NCBI RefSeq assembly: GCF_002964785.1
Contig: NZ_PQCC01000004.1
Span: 124,001 to 188,000, forward strand
Direction: 5' to 3'
DNA length: 64,000 nt
From: Pseudoalteromonas sp. T1lg48
GTDB taxonomy: Bacteria > Pseudomonadota > Gammaproteobacteria > Enterobacterales > Alteromonadaceae
In this document: in pieces, positions 17,196 through 24,210 of the stretch
Layout of the letters: each line of letters starts with the position of its first letter
Numbering within the stretch: the stretch's first letter is position 1
Made by a program: the position numbers and the translations under genes
Notes under the pieces: model-generated
The model's input: only the letters and a program-made list of their open reading frames with translations
Told to the model about the DNA's origin: nothing
Database searches by the model: none

Positions 17196-17350
17196 CGCCC
17201 TAAGGGCTTTTAAAAATCAACGATATGTGGGCCTCGCTTTAGCGAGGGTTGCCCGCATATTGGTGATGCCAACACCAAGTCAGGAACGGATAGACAGTCA
17301 AAAAAAATCGCGGGGGAAGCCCGTAGGGGGTTCCGCTATTTTTATTGATT
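17196..17350. other. Hairpin-rich candidate phage origin/packaging region
   Basis: A chain of strong foldbacks without a convincing gene: GCCCT-A-AGGGC at 17196-17206; a long two-step hairpin with outer arms ATATGTGGGC (17223-17232) and GCCCGCATAT (17251-17260) around an inner stem CCTCGC-TTTA-GCGAGG; TTGGTG...CACCAA at 17260-17278; then a G-rich stretch (GGGGGAAGCC, GTAGGGGGTTCC). Filamentous-phage origins and packaging signals are such clusters in the main intergenic gap. The Rep nick site cannot be placed by eye. The 78-residue frame over this area (17227-17463) looks non-coding. Confidence 0.6.
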
Positions 17351-17431
17351 TTCTAGGAGTGGATGACAAAGCCCTGTGCACGGACTTAGACTTACCCGAC
17401 AGGGCAAAAAGGTTTAGTAATACTGCACTTT

Positions 17432-17511
17432 TGTCTCATTTTGAGACACCGCACTCACCTTGAAAACCTTTACTTTCACATTTAAATCATACACTTATGT
17501 CTAATTTGACA
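17432..17511. promoter_or_regulatory. Two related operator palindromes before the DUF3653-like gene
   Basis: TGTCTCATTTTGAGACA at 17432-17448 is a perfect palindrome around a 3-base centre. TGTCTAATTTGACA at 17498-17511 is a shorter relative, 66 bp on. Both lie in the AT-rich stretch before 17654. They are likely binding sites for one of the small phage regulators or a host repressor. The following 140 bp to 17653 looks like promoter and leader for the 17654 gene. Confidence 0.55.
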
Positions 17512-17653
17512 CGTTTTTAATTTTGATACCCGGTCACATTTGAGCGTTAGTGAACACTAACAAATTATAACGCATTGTTTTTAATGACTATTTTACTTTC
17601 TTTTGACTTTCACCCCGATAACAACATTAAATGTTTTTAAGGAGTGAAAAAAC

Positions 17654-18076
17654 ATGTTTGATCATCAATTTGTGCAAAATTTTAGGAAGGTGTATGGCTA
17701 CCAAGCTCGTAAAGCATCAAAAGAGCTTGGCGTTCACGAGGTAACCATTCATAAATATCTCAAAAAGGGCAATGCCCCAAAGCCCATCAAAATTCTACTC
17801 AATATCAAGGCTCGTGGTTACCTCCCCGACACTGGTGGTTGGAAAGATTGCTATATTGACCCACAAACCCATGAGCTTGTTACCCCTTGGTACACCATCA
17901 GTGCAGGCCAGCTTTGTTTTTACCCCCGCTATAAATGGTCTGCTACTGAGCACAAGCGCATGTATGACAACTTGAAAAGAGAAACCGACACCCAACGCGA
18001 GTTTATGCAATCTCTAAATGAACAATTAGTAAAACTTGTTGGTGATATTGCAAGACGAACAGGTACAGATGATTAG
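17654..18076 (+). CDS. Phage regulator, DUF3653-like HTH protein
   Basis: 140 residues. The front is a helix-turn-helix typical of phage regulators (FRKVYGYQARKASKELGVHE, then VTIHKYLKKG). The middle has GYLPDTGGWKDCYID and the LVTPWYTISAGQLCFYPR segment that resemble the DUF3653 phage protein family. AAGGAG precedes the ATG by about 8 bases. It has its own upstream operators and its own terminator at 18084-18109. It may be an activator or anti-repressor controlling the lysogeny switch; evidence is fold and place only. Confidence 0.65.
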   Translation: MFDHQFVQNFRKVYGYQARKASKELGVHEVTIHKYLKKGNAPKPIKILLNIKARGYLPDTGGWKDCYIDPQTHELVTPWYTISAGQLCFYPRYKWSATEHKRMYDNLKRETDTQREFMQSLNEQLVKLVGDIARRTGTDD

Positions 18077-18083
18077 ATCTTCC

Positions 18084-18109
18084 AGGCCTATCTCAGGCCT
18101 ATTTTTTTT
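18084..18109 (+). terminator. Terminator after the DUF3653-like gene
   Basis: AGGCCT, loop ATCTC, AGGCCT, A and eight T. The stem uses a self-complementary hexamer on both sides. It overlaps the last codons of the convergent gene that ends at 18099. Confidence 0.8.
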
Positions 18110-18740
18110 CGTAGCATTTTTTTTCTAAACTATTGAATACGTATTTTTGAATGCTTTTATTAGGAATGGATTTTATAACCGCGTTTACATCAACTTTTTC
18201 AAAACAATTTTGTTTTATCCTATTTTCTCTTTCATAAACCTGATAAATATTAGTTCCGGCTATTGTTATTGCTGTCACTAAAGCGGCTCCTGATAAGCAT
18301 AAAGCCTTGCTGCTGTTTGCTTTCATTATTTTCTGTATATCTAAAGTTTCTTCGTGTTGATTCAACTTAAATATTGCTTCAACCCCATCTTTTGTTAACT
18401 CGTATCCAACAAATCTTTCTATTTTTATAGCATCTACATCCTCTAGAATCTCCCCTTTATTCTTATAGACTCCCTTTACGAACCCTAACTTATCTAGATA
18501 AACAACGCATTGTACTGCTAGCACTAACTTTTCACGCTTTGTAAGAGTTTTTGTTACACCAATTTCCTGTAAAAGTTCTGAATATAGATCTCCAAACACC
18601 TCGTCATTATGTTCTATTGCATGATCAGATAGCATATCTGTGTGAGCAACCACAGGAAAAATTAAGAACTGCTCAGAGCAAAACTTCAATGACTTCTTCC
18701 ATGAGAGATTATGTTGCGTTTTTATAATTTTATTCTTCAT
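18099..18740 (-). CDS. AT-rich prophage cargo gene, membrane protein of unknown function
   Basis: 213 residues from the ATG at 18740 (MKNKIIKTQHNLSWKKSLKF); a longer in-frame start at 18815 gives 238, and neither has a clear ribosome site. The N-terminal 130 residues form a charged helical domain containing LTKREKLVLAVQCVVYLDKL and FVGYELTKDGVEAIFKL, which could be a winged-helix-like module. Then one transmembrane helix (LCLSGAALVTAITIAG) and a short basic, Cys-containing tail. It is the last gene before attR, on the opposite strand from its neighbour, and clearly more AT-rich than the phage core. This fits an added cargo gene (superinfection exclusion or host-benefit). No homologue recognised. 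Confidence 0.65.
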   Translation of the reverse strand: MKNKIIKTQHNLSWKKSLKFCSEQFLIFPVVAHTDMLSDHAIEHNDEVFGDLYSELLQEIGVTKTLTKREKLVLAVQCVVYLDKLGFVKGVYKNKGEILEDVDAIKIERFVGYELTKDGVEAIFKLNQHEETLDIQKIMKANSSKALCLSGAALVTAITIAGTNIYQVYERENRIKQNCFEKVDVNAVIKSIPNKSIQKYVFNSLEKKCYEKK

Positions 18741-18820
18741 AATAAAGTTATCTTGAAATATTTTATGATTTCGGTATGTACTAATAATTAACCTTTTTTT
18801 GAGACAAAAGTACATACAAA

Positions 18821-18849
18821 AACGGGGCTTTCACATCGAAAACCCCGTT
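18821..18849. terminator. Hairpin between cargo gene and attR
   Basis: AACGGGGCTTTC pairs with GAAAACCCCGTT (11 of 12) around loop ACATC. It is immediately beside attR and could insulate the prophage from chromosomal transcription in either direction. Confidence 0.6.
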
Positions 18850-18876
18850 ACAAACCTAATCTAATTTATAGGATAT
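18849..18876. mobile_element. attR, dif-like site
   Basis: TACAAACCTAA, central TCTAAT, TTATAGGATAT. The centre and inner flanks are identical to attL (TAATCTAATTTAT), and the XerC side differs at two positions. The outer XerD arm is poor. The chromosomal site rebuilt from the outer flanks would be ATTTAACATAA-TCTAAT-TTATAGGATAT, with a perfect XerD arm. Confidence 0.7.
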
Positions 18877-19339
18877 TTTGATTAAACTGAAGCTTCTGCT
18901 GGTTGTGCTCATGGTCACTCAGGTTGAGACTTTTGGGCTTAATGAGATTCTCCTTTTTAGAATTAGCCTTACCTCTATCTAAACCCAAATGAAGGGAAAT
19001 TCATCCTTCCTAATTATCTTTTATCTCACAGAATTAAGGATGCATTTCTCCCAACCAAACATTCATTACAGCACATCGCTTTTCCCCAGGAGGTTCGTTA
19101 CCCTTCTTTTAACAACCTGCATGTCTTCATAAAACCAACGAATAACTGTTTTATTATCTGCAATGCCATAAATAAGGTTTGCCCTACTAGTTCTGACCTT
19201 CCCCCCTTAAATTAACGCCATAACTTTGATTTCCGATGGATGTCTCATACTGATACGGTAATTGATGGTTTGCATGATAGTCATCTCAATGCCAAAAGCG
19301 GACTTTGGGCATGTCCGCATAAGGATAAAAAGGTTTTTG
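18877..19339. other. Gene-free stretch right of the prophage
   Basis: No complete gene is seen. On the minus strand, AAGGAG near 18950 precedes a short frame whose first codon would be ATT (KPKSLNLSDHEHNQQKLQ...) and which stops in attR; it may be a gene end cut by the prophage. Near 19180-19290 the minus strand holds a fragment reading HQLPYQYETSIGNQSYGVNL with no start, possibly a decayed gene. Neither can be identified. Confidence 0.4.
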
Positions 19340-20506
19340 CTATGGGTTGTTAGCCTTAATCAATTTGTTTAAATTAATTAGACGAGTTTTGTAGGCGTTG
19401 TTTTCAATGTTTTCAATAATACTTTTTTTAATGACTAAGTTTCTCATTTCTAGTGCTTTCTCTAGCTCTCCATTAGCCTCATATCCATCAGCCAAACTAT
19501 CATAAGCGTCAGCTTTATAGGGGTAATTCTTAGCATTCTCCTTAAAAATAGAGATTGCCGTAGCAAAATCTTTTTCCTCAAGGGCGTTATAAGCAACTCT
19601 GTTAATAGACCCGTAACTTGGCTTTATTTCATAGCCGTAGATTTCTGATTGTTTTTTGTAGAACTCTTTGATTGCCGGAATGCCTTTGGCAATAGTCTCA
19701 TGACCCGGACGCAAAGAAGCATATAGCTTTTGGAAAGCTAATGAATGTCCAGCAAGCGCTGTTGTGTTGTGTGTTTCAGAGGTATCTAAATCTGAATTAA
19801 ATTTGAACCCTTTTCGGTTATGAGAATTAAGTAGTTTTGTATATCGCTCATATGAACTTAACATATGACCACCTTCACTCCCCATATTTACATACAAATA
19901 CGTATTTAACTTACTTGAATTATTTAAAAAGCTTTCTGCCTCTTTGAATATGACCTGTTTATGCCACCATAGACTAGGGCTAAATGCAAAATGCGCTTGA
20001 AATAGCTCTGGCCTCGATTGCAATGCATAGATAGAAAGCAAGCCTCCTAAAGAATGACCTGATACTATTTTGAAATTGTTTGCACGGTACTTTTTATTAA
20101 CGTATGGAATAAGCTCCTTCTCAATAAAATCGAGAAAGTCATCTGCACCACCTGAGATACCCCATTCGTTGTAGCTTTGATCATAGGTAGGAGTAAAGTC
20201 CCTTGTACGATGTGTATTCTTTATGGCGATGATAATCATCTCTTGCGCCAAGCTAGATTGATTCAGTAAATCTAAAGTACCTATGGTATGAGCAAAGTTT
20301 CTTTGTCCGTCTAATAAATATAGAACAGGATAATTAAGTGTTTTATTTTCTTTATAGTTATTAGGTAAGTGTACCAACAAGTCTCTTTGCTCTGACAAAA
20401 CGGTTGAATACAAGCTATCAGTTATTGAAGTGCCTCGTACATTGGCGTTTACTTCCTCAGAACTAAGGAAAAATGCTAAAAGCAAAATTACTATTTTTTT
20501 AAACAT
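19340..20506 (-). CDS. Secreted esterase (Fes/IroE-like alpha/beta hydrolase) with C-terminal TPR-like helices
   Basis: 388 residues from the ATG at 20506, which has GGAAG 5 bases upstream; the ATG at 20518 adds four residues. Signal peptide (MFKKIVILLLAFFLSSEEVN). The esterase fold shows VLYLLDGQRNF and the nucleophile elbow SGHSLGGL (S152), as in the putative esterase/IroE group that cleaves siderophore or other esters. After about residue 280 comes a helical repeat region (AYNALEEKDFATAISIFKEN...) resembling tetratricopeptide repeats. Many marine members share this fusion. The substrate is unknown. It diverges from a CadC-like regulator and has AT-rich codon use. Confidence 0.82.
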   Translation of the reverse strand: MFKKIVILLLAFFLSSEEVNANVRGTSITDSLYSTVLSEQRDLLVHLPNNYKENKTLNYPVLYLLDGQRNFAHTIGTLDLLNQSSLAQEMIIIAIKNTHRTRDFTPTYDQSYNEWGISGGADDFLDFIEKELIPYVNKKYRANNFKIVSGHSLGGLLSIYALQSRPELFQAHFAFSPSLWWHKQVIFKEAESFLNNSSKLNTYLYVNMGSEGGHMLSSYERYTKLLNSHNRKGFKFNSDLDTSETHNTTALAGHSLAFQKLYASLRPGHETIAKGIPAIKEFYKKQSEIYGYEIKPSYGSINRVAYNALEEKDFATAISIFKENAKNYPYKADAYDSLADGYEANGELEKALEMRNLVIKKSIIENIENNAYKTRLINLNKLIKANNP

Positions 20507-20721
20507 AAAAACTTCCATTACTCTATTAAAATTAGAGAGTTAATGTGACGTTAAACTTTAGAAAAGTAATGAAGTTGTGGGGAAAAAAAGTGATGAAAAG
20601 GTGAATTCCAAAAATTATTAGGTATATTAGAGGCTTAGGGCTAATTCATTTTCCAATAAAACTTTCGGTGTGATATCGTTTGAATGAGGATTAATTAATT
20701 TGGGCTTTGTTACTGTAGGTT

Positions 20722-22881
20722 ATGATTAAATTTGGCGATTATATACTCGATTCAGAACATTCATGTTTGCTGAATGCGAGCGATAACTCTGAAATACTTA
20801 TAGAGCCTAAATTATTTGAGTTACTTCTGCTATTCATTGAGCGTCCAAATGCTGTTATCTCAAGGCAAGATATACTTGAAGAATTGTGGGCGGGTTCTGT
20901 TGTTACCGACAATGCAATCAATAAATTAATAGGTAACCTTCGAAAGTTACTGGGTGATGATGCCAAAAAGCCTAATTACATTCAAACTGTCCCCAAGAAA
21001 GGATACCGCCTAGTTTGTAGCGTTGAAGCACTAGGGAGCAAAGCTTCAAATCCAACTGATTCAAACTTAATTAACGACCCCCCCTCTGAAATAGCCCCAG
21101 TTAGTTTTTGGGGTGAAAAATTAAAAGCTTATATAATGATTTATTTCATTGTTATTTTGGTCATTGTTTTAAGCGCTTTAATGATATTCAAATCTAGTAA
21201 TAACAACTCTTCAAATATTAGTTACTCGGTAGCATTGACACGTGACGAGGGTGCTGAGCTTTCTCCTATAATGCACCCAAACAATAAACACTTATATTAT
21301 TTGAAAGAAAATGATGACCATGAAAGTCGTGAACTTTGGATAAAAAACATTAACACCTCCGTTACTAAAAAAGCAAAAGTAAAAGGCAGTATCAGTAAAA
21401 TTATTTCGCTTGTTGAAGACCTAAATGCGAATCAAACTATCATGTTTTATCTTGACATGGCGACAAATAAGTGCGGGCTTTATCAAGAATTCTTGTCAGC
21501 GCCAGAAGAGCTAAATCAGATAAGTACAGCACAAAAAAAGTTATTTGATTGCAGTGATAAGAGAGTCAAAGATATAGATTATCATGATGGACAAAATGCA
21601 TTTTATTATGCTGCTCAACCTAAAAATCATTGGCCGAATCAAATTTATGCTTTTGATGTTGAAACTGGTGAACATAAGATTGTTACTCAATCGCAACCGA
21701 AGGGTTGGGGGCATCATAATCTCGATATATCCCCAAATGGAAAAAAACTTTTAATAATGAGCACAGATAGTGATTACAAGACTCAATTACTCTCTCTTAA
21801 TCTGTCAGATAACAAAATTACAAAGGGTATGAAGTTTGAAAAGCCTGTGTATGAAGCAATATGGCATCATGACTCAGAGCAAGTGTATTACTTTGCCCCT
21901 CCACCTGCCCAGCGAATCATTAGAAGTGACATAAATGGCGAAACCTCTACTGAAGTTATCAATATATCTGAAGAGATATTGCCAAAGCTGTCAAGGATAG
22001 CGGATGGTAAAAACATACTATTTAGTACAGAGAACAAAAACTACAACAATCGCTGGCTAATGCCTTTGAACAACAATGAGACTATTGATAATTCATCAGT
22101 GTTTGATGTTTATCCTGCGCTATTTCACAAAAGCGATAAGTATTTATTCGTTTCAAAACGAAGTGGCCGCATGCAATTGTATTTAGTAAACAACCAATAT
22201 AATCAGGCCAAAGTAGTCACCAATTTACCCAACTCTCATTGGCTTAAATACGTTTCAATTTCAGAGGAAGATAAAAATGTTTTATTAAATGTTGATAACA
22301 AAGTTTATCTAGTTCCCATAAGTGAACTAGACCCGAATAAACCTTTGACTGCATTTAAAGAAGAACTTTTGATCTATGAAAGTAAAAATCCAATCATTTC
22401 TTTGGATTGGCTTACAAGCCAGAGTGCGGCTATTACACACGTTATTAATGGAACCCCTGAATTGGTAGTAGTCCAGCTTTCTAACAATAAAAAGGTTAAA
22501 TTTGATGGAACGTGGGCTTATGGGTTGAAAGATAGCGAACAGCCTGAACTTGTTTATTTTATTGAACAACACAGTAACGTCTTGTACCAAGCAAGCTATT
22601 CATCTCTTGGTGACAAAACTTCTACGGAAAAATTAAGTTTTATTAATACACAAATATCCTTACCAACTGATTTTTATCATGTAAAGGTCGATTCAAATAA
22701 CTTGTATTACGTTAATGCTGAAAACGATACTGAATACCTTTATGTCGTGCCAATTAATAGAAAATCTGAGAGCTGGAAATTACCATTGAGTAACTTTTCA
22801 AGTTATGACGTAAGTAAAGGACGTATTATAGTTAGCGATTCTGATATCTTAGAAGGTGATGTCCACCGAACTATGTATTGA
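20722..22881 (+). CDS. CadC-like membrane-bound transcription regulator with TolB-like sensor
   Basis: 719 residues. The first 100 are a winged-helix OmpR/PhoB-type DNA-binding domain (LIEPKLFELLLLFIERPNAV, VTDNAINKLIGNLRKLLGDD, PNYIQTVPKKGYRLV). One transmembrane helix follows at about 137-158 (MIYFIVILVIVLSALMIF), then a large periplasmic part of about 560 residues with repeated beta-propeller-like blades (ELSPIMHPNNKHLYYLKEND; NLDISPNGKKLLIMS). This is the ToxR/CadC one-component design. It diverges from the esterase gene with 215 bp between, so control of that gene is plausible. AT-rich like its neighbour. Confidence 0.85.
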   Translation: MIKFGDYILDSEHSCLLNASDNSEILIEPKLFELLLLFIERPNAVISRQDILEELWAGSVVTDNAINKLIGNLRKLLGDDAKKPNYIQTVPKKGYRLVCSVEALGSKASNPTDSNLINDPPSEIAPVSFWGEKLKAYIMIYFIVILVIVLSALMIFKSSNNNSSNISYSVALTRDEGAELSPIMHPNNKHLYYLKENDDHESRELWIKNINTSVTKKAKVKGSISKIISLVEDLNANQTIMFYLDMATNKCGLYQEFLSAPEELNQISTAQKKLFDCSDKRVKDIDYHDGQNAFYYAAQPKNHWPNQIYAFDVETGEHKIVTQSQPKGWGHHNLDISPNGKKLLIMSTDSDYKTQLLSLNLSDNKITKGMKFEKPVYEAIWHHDSEQVYYFAPPPAQRIIRSDINGETSTEVINISEEILPKLSRIADGKNILFSTENKNYNNRWLMPLNNNETIDNSSVFDVYPALFHKSDKYLFVSKRSGRMQLYLVNNQYNQAKVVTNLPNSHWLKYVSISEEDKNVLLNVDNKVYLVPISELDPNKPLTAFKEELLIYESKNPIISLDWLTSQSAAITHVINGTPELVVVQLSNNKKVKFDGTWAYGLKDSEQPELVYFIEQHSNVLYQASYSSLGDKTSTEKLSFINTQISLPTDFYHVKVDSNNLYYVNAENDTEYLYVVPINRKSESWKLPLSNFSSYDVSKGRIIVSDSDILEGDVHRTMY

Positions 22882-23066
22882 GTGACCGCTTTTCACTCCA
22901 ACCAGACTACTGCGAAGTCCCAAGTACGATCCTTCTACCCTCACCTTAAAAATCGGAAACAAGTCAAAGTATATAATCAATAAGTTACTTTGGTACGCAA
23001 CAAATTGATAGAGCAGGAAAAAGAGTAAAATACGTTGCCGGCATTTCAAGCAACTTTAAAATAATG

Positions 23067-23428
23067 CTAATTGCTTGATTGCCTTAGCACATAACGTCCA
23101 TCTATCTTAAGCTCAATTAAATGTATTCCTTTAAATGTGCGAAGGACGCGGGCTTCTGCATTTTCTGAAAAACGAACTTTCCTAAGGAAATCACAATCTG
23201 CACGCGACTTTGGAAGGACCAAGGTATAGTCACCATTTGCGTTGCGGATTTTCACGTAGAACGCCCTATCGTGCTTTGTTGTGTCTTTTTCACCTTTTTT
23301 ATGGAGGGTGCCAGTAATTACTTCATATTCTTCAATATCTTGACTTCTAGCATATTCACTCGAAAGGTAAGCGTGAGAAAGAACCGTCGCGACTAATATG
23401 GCAAAAAAATATAATAAAATGTCTTCAT
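23067..23428 (-). pseudogene. Small exported protein with a one-base break in a T7 run
   Basis: The ATG at 23428 reads MKTFYYIF and meets a stop after the T7 run (A7 on the plus strand, 23403-23409). One added T gives an open frame of 120 residues with a clear signal peptide (MKTFYYIFFAILVATVLSHA), then EEYEVITGTLHKKGEKDTTK and, in the long open part, FYVKIRNANGDYTLVLPKSR to RYVLRQSSN. Unknown family, beta-rich, perhaps an OB-like fold. Either a decayed gene, a slippage/phase-variable gene or a miscalled homopolymer. The shorter frame from GTG 23255 lacks the leader and is not likely the gene. Confidence 0.6.
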
Positions 23429-23681
23429 TTATAAAAACCGCCTAAAGCATTTAATATGCTTATTTGTGAAGCTAAGCCAAGCAAACCTTCAGAGCAGAAA
23501 AGGCCATATAGACGCGCTATTAAATAAAAATCTGACTAAATCATAAAGTAATCGAAAAACACTTACCTCACAAGCACCCGGCCTACTCTACAGGTTAAAC
23601 AGACTTCCTCTGATGGTCTATTCTTTTATTCGTACACGCGCAGTACGTACAGATACTTCCCCCATCATAAGGATCAATTCA

Positions 23682-23975
23682 ATGAAGATAATTTCTTACA
23701 CCATGGTATCAGCAGTACTTTTAGCGTCGTCGTTTGCTGTCGCTGCGGAGGCAAAAAACCCGCAACAGGCGTGCTGGGGACAGGCAACCAAGGTCTTTGC
23801 ACAAACCGGGGCTATGGGTGAGCATAGCAGTGAGCAACCCACACCCAGAATGGGTTTGCGTAATTTGGCGCGGCTACTCTATGAAGCCGGAATTATCGAT
23901 GATGACACCATGGAAGCCTTGGGCCAATTCGTCGCCGATGAACTCGGTCTTTCCATCGACGCTTGTATGGACTAG
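23682..23975 (+). CDS. Small periplasmic protein of unknown function
   Basis: 97 residues from the ATG at 23682, with AAGGA 8 bases upstream; a longer frame from 23613 lacks such a site. Signal peptide MKIISYTMVSAVLLASSFAV ending AA/EA. The mature part has two cysteines (QQACWGQATKVFAQ and SIDACMD) that could form a disulfide, and a conserved-looking helical segment (MGLRNLARLLYEAGIIDDDT). Stands alone before the patatin operon. Confidence 0.7.
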   Translation: MKIISYTMVSAVLLASSFAVAAEAKNPQQACWGQATKVFAQTGAMGEHSSEQPTPRMGLRNLARLLYEAGIIDDDTMEALGQFVADELGLSIDACMD

Positions 23976-24054
23976 CTAGGTTGTATTGATCTGCTGTTAA
24001 TGCGGTAGATTAAGCCTTTTAACTGCTCACATACGACCGAATCATCAGTAAATA

Positions 24055-24150
24055 GCCACCAGCGTCCTAAGTCCTGGTGGCTAAGTTGCCGGGTCGGCCT
24101 TTCCGACTCCAGCCCTTTCCCGCACGGGTAACAGCAATAAACGCAGGTAT
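24055..24150 (+). promoter_or_regulatory. Structured leader before the patatin operon
   Basis: Three successive hairpins within about 85 nt, 60-155 nt before the first start codon: GCCACCAG...CTGGTGGC (24055-24081), GTCGG-CCTTT-CCGAC near 24093-24107, and CCCG-CA-CGGG near 24119-24128, then GTAACAGCAATAAACGCAGG. No T-run follows the last stem, so it is not a simple terminator, and the region has no credible gene on either strand. It may be a riboswitch-like or protein-binding leader. I compared it by eye with the c-di-GMP-I pattern and do not see a match. Confidence 0.5.
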
Positions 24151-24210
24151 CGTTTGAGTTAATTGTAGAAACATAGATAATATAACAAAAATAATAACAA
24201 CAACTTAACA

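Larger units (their letters stand above)
9518..18876. mobile_element. Inovirus (filamentous phage) prophage integrated at a dif-like site
   Basis: About 9.4 kb with the canonical order of Vibrio-type filamentous phages: divergent repressor, Rep, ssDNA-binding protein, small membrane proteins, signal-peptide-bearing major coat protein, terminator, pIII-like adsorption protein, DUF2523/pVI, Zot/pI. Then come accessory regulators, an ori-like region and a cargo gene. The ends are two dif-like sites sharing the exact 13-mer TAATCTAATTTAT (9526-9538 and 18857-18869), extended to 18 of 20 matches. No integrase, transposase or secretin gene lies inside, so integration should use host XerC/XerD and export a host secretin. 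All structural genes look intact, so the element may be able to produce virions. Confidence 0.9.

Noticed and set aside
17227..17463. 78-residue reading frame in the prophage
   Set aside because: It runs through the hairpin-rich origin-like region, has no ribosome site and odd composition.
24055..24150. c-di-GMP-I (GEMM) riboswitch upstream of the patatin gene
   Set aside because: The hairpins are real but the conserved joining sequences of that class are not visible on either strand.
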